Assembly: GCA_021286965.1 (NCBI GenBank)
Contig: JAJTBK010000490.1
Location: forward strand, 1 to 7,785
Origin: Comamonadaceae bacterium
GTDB taxonomy: Bacteria; Pseudomonadota; Gammaproteobacteria; Burkholderiales; Burkholderiaceae_C
Direction of reading: 5' to 3'
DNA: 7,785 nucleotides
Below the pieces are notes generated by a model. That model was not told the DNA's origin and ran no database searches. It worked only from the letters and a program-made list of their open reading frames with translations. Positions 6,452-7,785 of this stretch are shown here, one piece after another (the first letter of the stretch is position 1; every line of letters begins with the position of its first letter). A program made the position numbers and the translations under genes.

Positions 6452-7672
6452 ATGGTGCAATCCGTCCTTGGCAGCCTGACCCTGGGCTACCGCCCGTTAT
6501 GGAACGCCGCACGGCGCCTGGCGGCGGTGCAGCTGTACGTGCAGGAGCTGCCGGGCGCCACGGTCGATGCACCGCACCTGCTGCGCACCCTGCAGGAGCT
6601 GTGGTCGGCGCAATCGCCGCCGCTGCTGCTGGCGCCGCAGTCGCCCCAGCTGCTGCTGCAGCTGCTGCAAAAAGCCCCCGCCGCCAGCCCCTGGATCGAG
6701 GTGCGCGGGCGCTGGCTGGGCAACGCCACCCTCCTCGCCAGCGTGCGCGCGGCGCACCAGCGCGGCCTGCGCATGGTCTGGCGCGGCGAGCTGGCGCAGC
6801 TGCCGCCGGGCGATATCGCCGCCTGCTTCGATAACAGCCTGCTGAGCCTGTCGGCGCAGGATGCAGTGCACATCCTGCAAAGCATCACCCCGGCACCGGG
6901 CAGCGGCTTTGGCACCAAGGCGCCGCCCAGCCCGCTGCTCGACGGCCAGATGTACGAGAACCTGCCGAGCATGGCCCTGGCGGCGCATTGCCTGGAGCAG
7001 CGCCGCGCCGTGGCCGTCGCCGGCTGGCCGGTCGATGACCTGCTCTTTACCCTGCGCCACCAGCAACCCCAGCCGGCCTACGCCACGGTGCTGCGGCTGA
7101 TGAAGGCCATCGATGCCGAGCAGTCGCTCGACGCCTTCGAGCACATCCTGGCCCAGGACCCGGTGCTGGCCTACCGCTTCATGGTGTTCACCAACTCGGC
7201 GGCGCTGGGCCTGCGCACCGGCGTCGATTCGCTGCGCCGGGGCCTGGTCATGCTGGGCTACGGCACGCTGCAGCGCTGGCTCGGCGAGCTGCTGCCGCAC
7301 GCCAGCCAGGACCCGAACCTGCAGCCGCTGCGCCAGTCCATGGTGCTGCGCGCGCGCCTGACGGAGCACCTGATCGAGGCCGGCATCGAGCACGAGCTGC
7401 AGCGCGAGGTCTACCTCACCGGCCTGTTCTGGCAGCTCGGCGACCTGCTGGGCGAACCGGTGGCCAACGCCCTGCGCCGCCTGCCGCTGTCCGAGCGCAT
7501 CAGCGACGCCATCGTGCAGGGCAACGGCCCCTACGCTGGCGCCCTACACATCGCCTGCGCCCTCGAAAACGACGATGCCCAGGTGCTGCGCGCCCTGTGC
7601 GAAAGCCACGAGCTGGCGCCCGAGGACGTGAACCGCGCCCTGCTGCGCGTGCTCAGCGAAGCCAATACCTGA
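6452..7672 (+). CDS. Degenerate-EAL plus HDOD domain signalling-type protein (YuxH/CdgJ-like architecture)
   Basis: The 406-residue protein appears to have two parts. Residues about 10-200 resemble the inactive EAL half of YuxH/CdgJ-like proteins: LGYRPLWNAARRLAAVQLYV sits where such proteins have a RQPIFD..v.gyELL pattern, and GLRMVW (105-110) sits where an active EAL domain has its DDF aspartates. I see no EAL glutamate and no DDFG motif, so c-di-GMP hydrolysis is unlikely. Residues about 208-400 look like an HDOD domain: RLMKAIDAEQSLDAFEHILA, QDPVLAYRFMVFTNSAALGL, then LRRGLVMLGYGTLQRWLGEL. No metal-binding HD pair is visible. No transmembrane segment or signal peptide is seen. The gene begins 12 bases after flgL with no clear Shine-Dalgarno, suggesting coupling to flgL. 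A motility role is inferred from location; V. cholerae CdgJ, of this architecture, affects motility. The family call rests on pattern memory. Confidence 0.75.
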   Translation: MVQSVLGSLTLGYRPLWNAARRLAAVQLYVQELPGATVDAPHLLRTLQELWSAQSPPLLLAPQSPQLLLQLLQKAPAASPWIEVRGRWLGNATLLASVRAAHQRGLRMVWRGELAQLPPGDIAACFDNSLLSLSAQDAVHILQSITPAPGSGFGTKAPPSPLLDGQMYENLPSMALAAHCLEQRRAVAVAGWPVDDLLFTLRHQQPQPAYATVLRLMKAIDAEQSLDAFEHILAQDPVLAYRFMVFTNSAALGLRTGVDSLRRGLVMLGYGTLQRWLGELLPHASQDPNLQPLRQSMVLRARLTEHLIEAGIEHELQREVYLTGLFWQLGDLLGEPVANALRRLPLSERISDAIVQGNGPYAGALHIACALENDDAQVLRALCESHELAPEDVNRALLRVLSEANT

Positions 7673-7690
7673 AGGCGTTGCACGCTACGT

Positions 7691-7745
7691 TTTTGATAGC
7701 TACTGTCGCTTGCTTGACAAGCGCTGGCGGCCGATTTCATCAAAA
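7691..7745 (+). repeat. 55-bp intergenic inverted-repeat element, copy 2 (plus orientation)
   Basis: Perfect 7-bp terminal inverted repeats, TTTTGAT (7691-7697) and ATCAAAA (7739-7745), enclose an inner hairpin CGCTTG (7707-7712)/CAAGCG (7718-7723) with a 5-base loop. It matches the reverse complement of 928-983 at about 45 of 55 aligned positions. It fills most of the 82-base gap between the HDOD gene and the phosphatase gene, starting 18 bases after the HDOD stop and ending 9 bases before the next ATG. It has no T-run after the hairpin, so it is a poor intrinsic terminator. It contains a TTGACA hexamer at 7714-7719. Confidence 0.75.
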
Positions 7746-7754
7746 TCCGCGCGC

Positions 7755-7785
7755 ATGGGAACCCTCTACCTCGTACGCCACGGCC
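7755..7785 (+). CDS. Histidine phosphatase / phosphoglycerate-mutase-like protein, first 10 codons (runs off window)
   Basis: The frame from ATG 7755 reads MGTLYLVRHG before the window ends. A short beta strand leading into an RHG motif within the first ten residues is the hallmark of the histidine phosphatase superfamily (phosphoglycerate mutase, SixA, CobC and relatives). The histidine of RHG is the one phosphorylated during catalysis. The substrate cannot be told from ten residues. No convincing Shine-Dalgarno is visible, and a repeat element ends nine bases upstream. The gene is probably not part of the flagellar unit, since an 82-base gap filled by a repeat separates it from the HDOD gene. 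Confidence 0.8.
   Translation, partial: MGTLYLVRHG

Noticed and set aside
172..6460. Very long minus-strand open frames, for example 172-1236, 1537-3276 and 3551-6460.
   Set aside because: They lie wholly opposite confident flagellar genes. Their translations are alanine/glycine/arginine/valine-rich with no recognisable motif, as expected from antisense frames in G+C-rich DNA.
1..7785. An undescribed defence, CRISPR, mobile or RNA-based system.
   Set aside because: No repeat-spacer array, transposase, integrase, toxin-antitoxin pair, tRNA or rRNA pattern is visible. Gaps are short and all large frames are flagellar, the HDOD protein or the edge phosphatase.

Overview
This window is the distal part of a flagellar rod, ring and hook-associated gene cluster, all on the + strand: the 3' end of flgG, then flgH, flgI, flgJ, flgK and flgL, then a gene for a degenerate-EAL plus HDOD signalling-type protein, and at the right edge the first codons of a histidine-phosphatase gene. 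The DNA is strongly G+C-rich. The gene order, the two-domain FlgJ (rod cap plus muramidase), the protein styles and the short intergenic repeats of the TTTTGATAGCTACTG...ATCAAAA kind suggest a betaproteobacterium of the Comamonadaceae (Acidovorax/Comamonas-like). That placement is inference from recalled patterns, not a search result.

Layout. Positions 1-238 hold the FlgG C-terminus (distal rod). flgH (247-933) encodes the L-ring lipoprotein. The 169-base gap 934-1102 is the only sizeable non-coding stretch inside the cluster. It holds a 56-bp inverted-repeat element, a truncated second element in the opposite orientation that together form a terminator-like hairpin with a T-run, a second smaller hairpin, and a possible -10 box. 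flgI (1103-2233, P-ring), flgJ (2236-3159), flgK (3188-5161), flgL (5177-6439) and the HDOD gene (6452-7672) follow with gaps of only 2, 28, 15 and 12 bases, so they look co-transcribed. The gap 7673-7754 holds a second copy of the 55-56-bp element, in the opposite orientation to the first. A histidine-phosphatase-type gene starts at 7755 and runs off the window.

How the genes work together. FlgG forms the distal rod; FlgI and FlgH form the P- and L-ring bushing around it; FlgJ caps the growing rod and cuts peptidoglycan so it can cross the wall; FlgK and FlgL form the two-protein hook-filament junction on which flagellin polymerises. The HDOD protein lacks visible EAL catalytic residues, so if it acts in motility it is more likely a protein-interaction regulator than a c-di-GMP phosphodiesterase.

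Novelty. Most of the window is a conventional flagellar locus and I see no undescribed multi-gene system. The parts worth a second look are the repeat-derived hairpin interrupting the cluster between flgH and flgI, the placement of both repeat copies tight against coding sequence, the flgL-coupled degenerate EAL/HDOD gene, and the loss of one FlgI disulfide cysteine relative to enterics.
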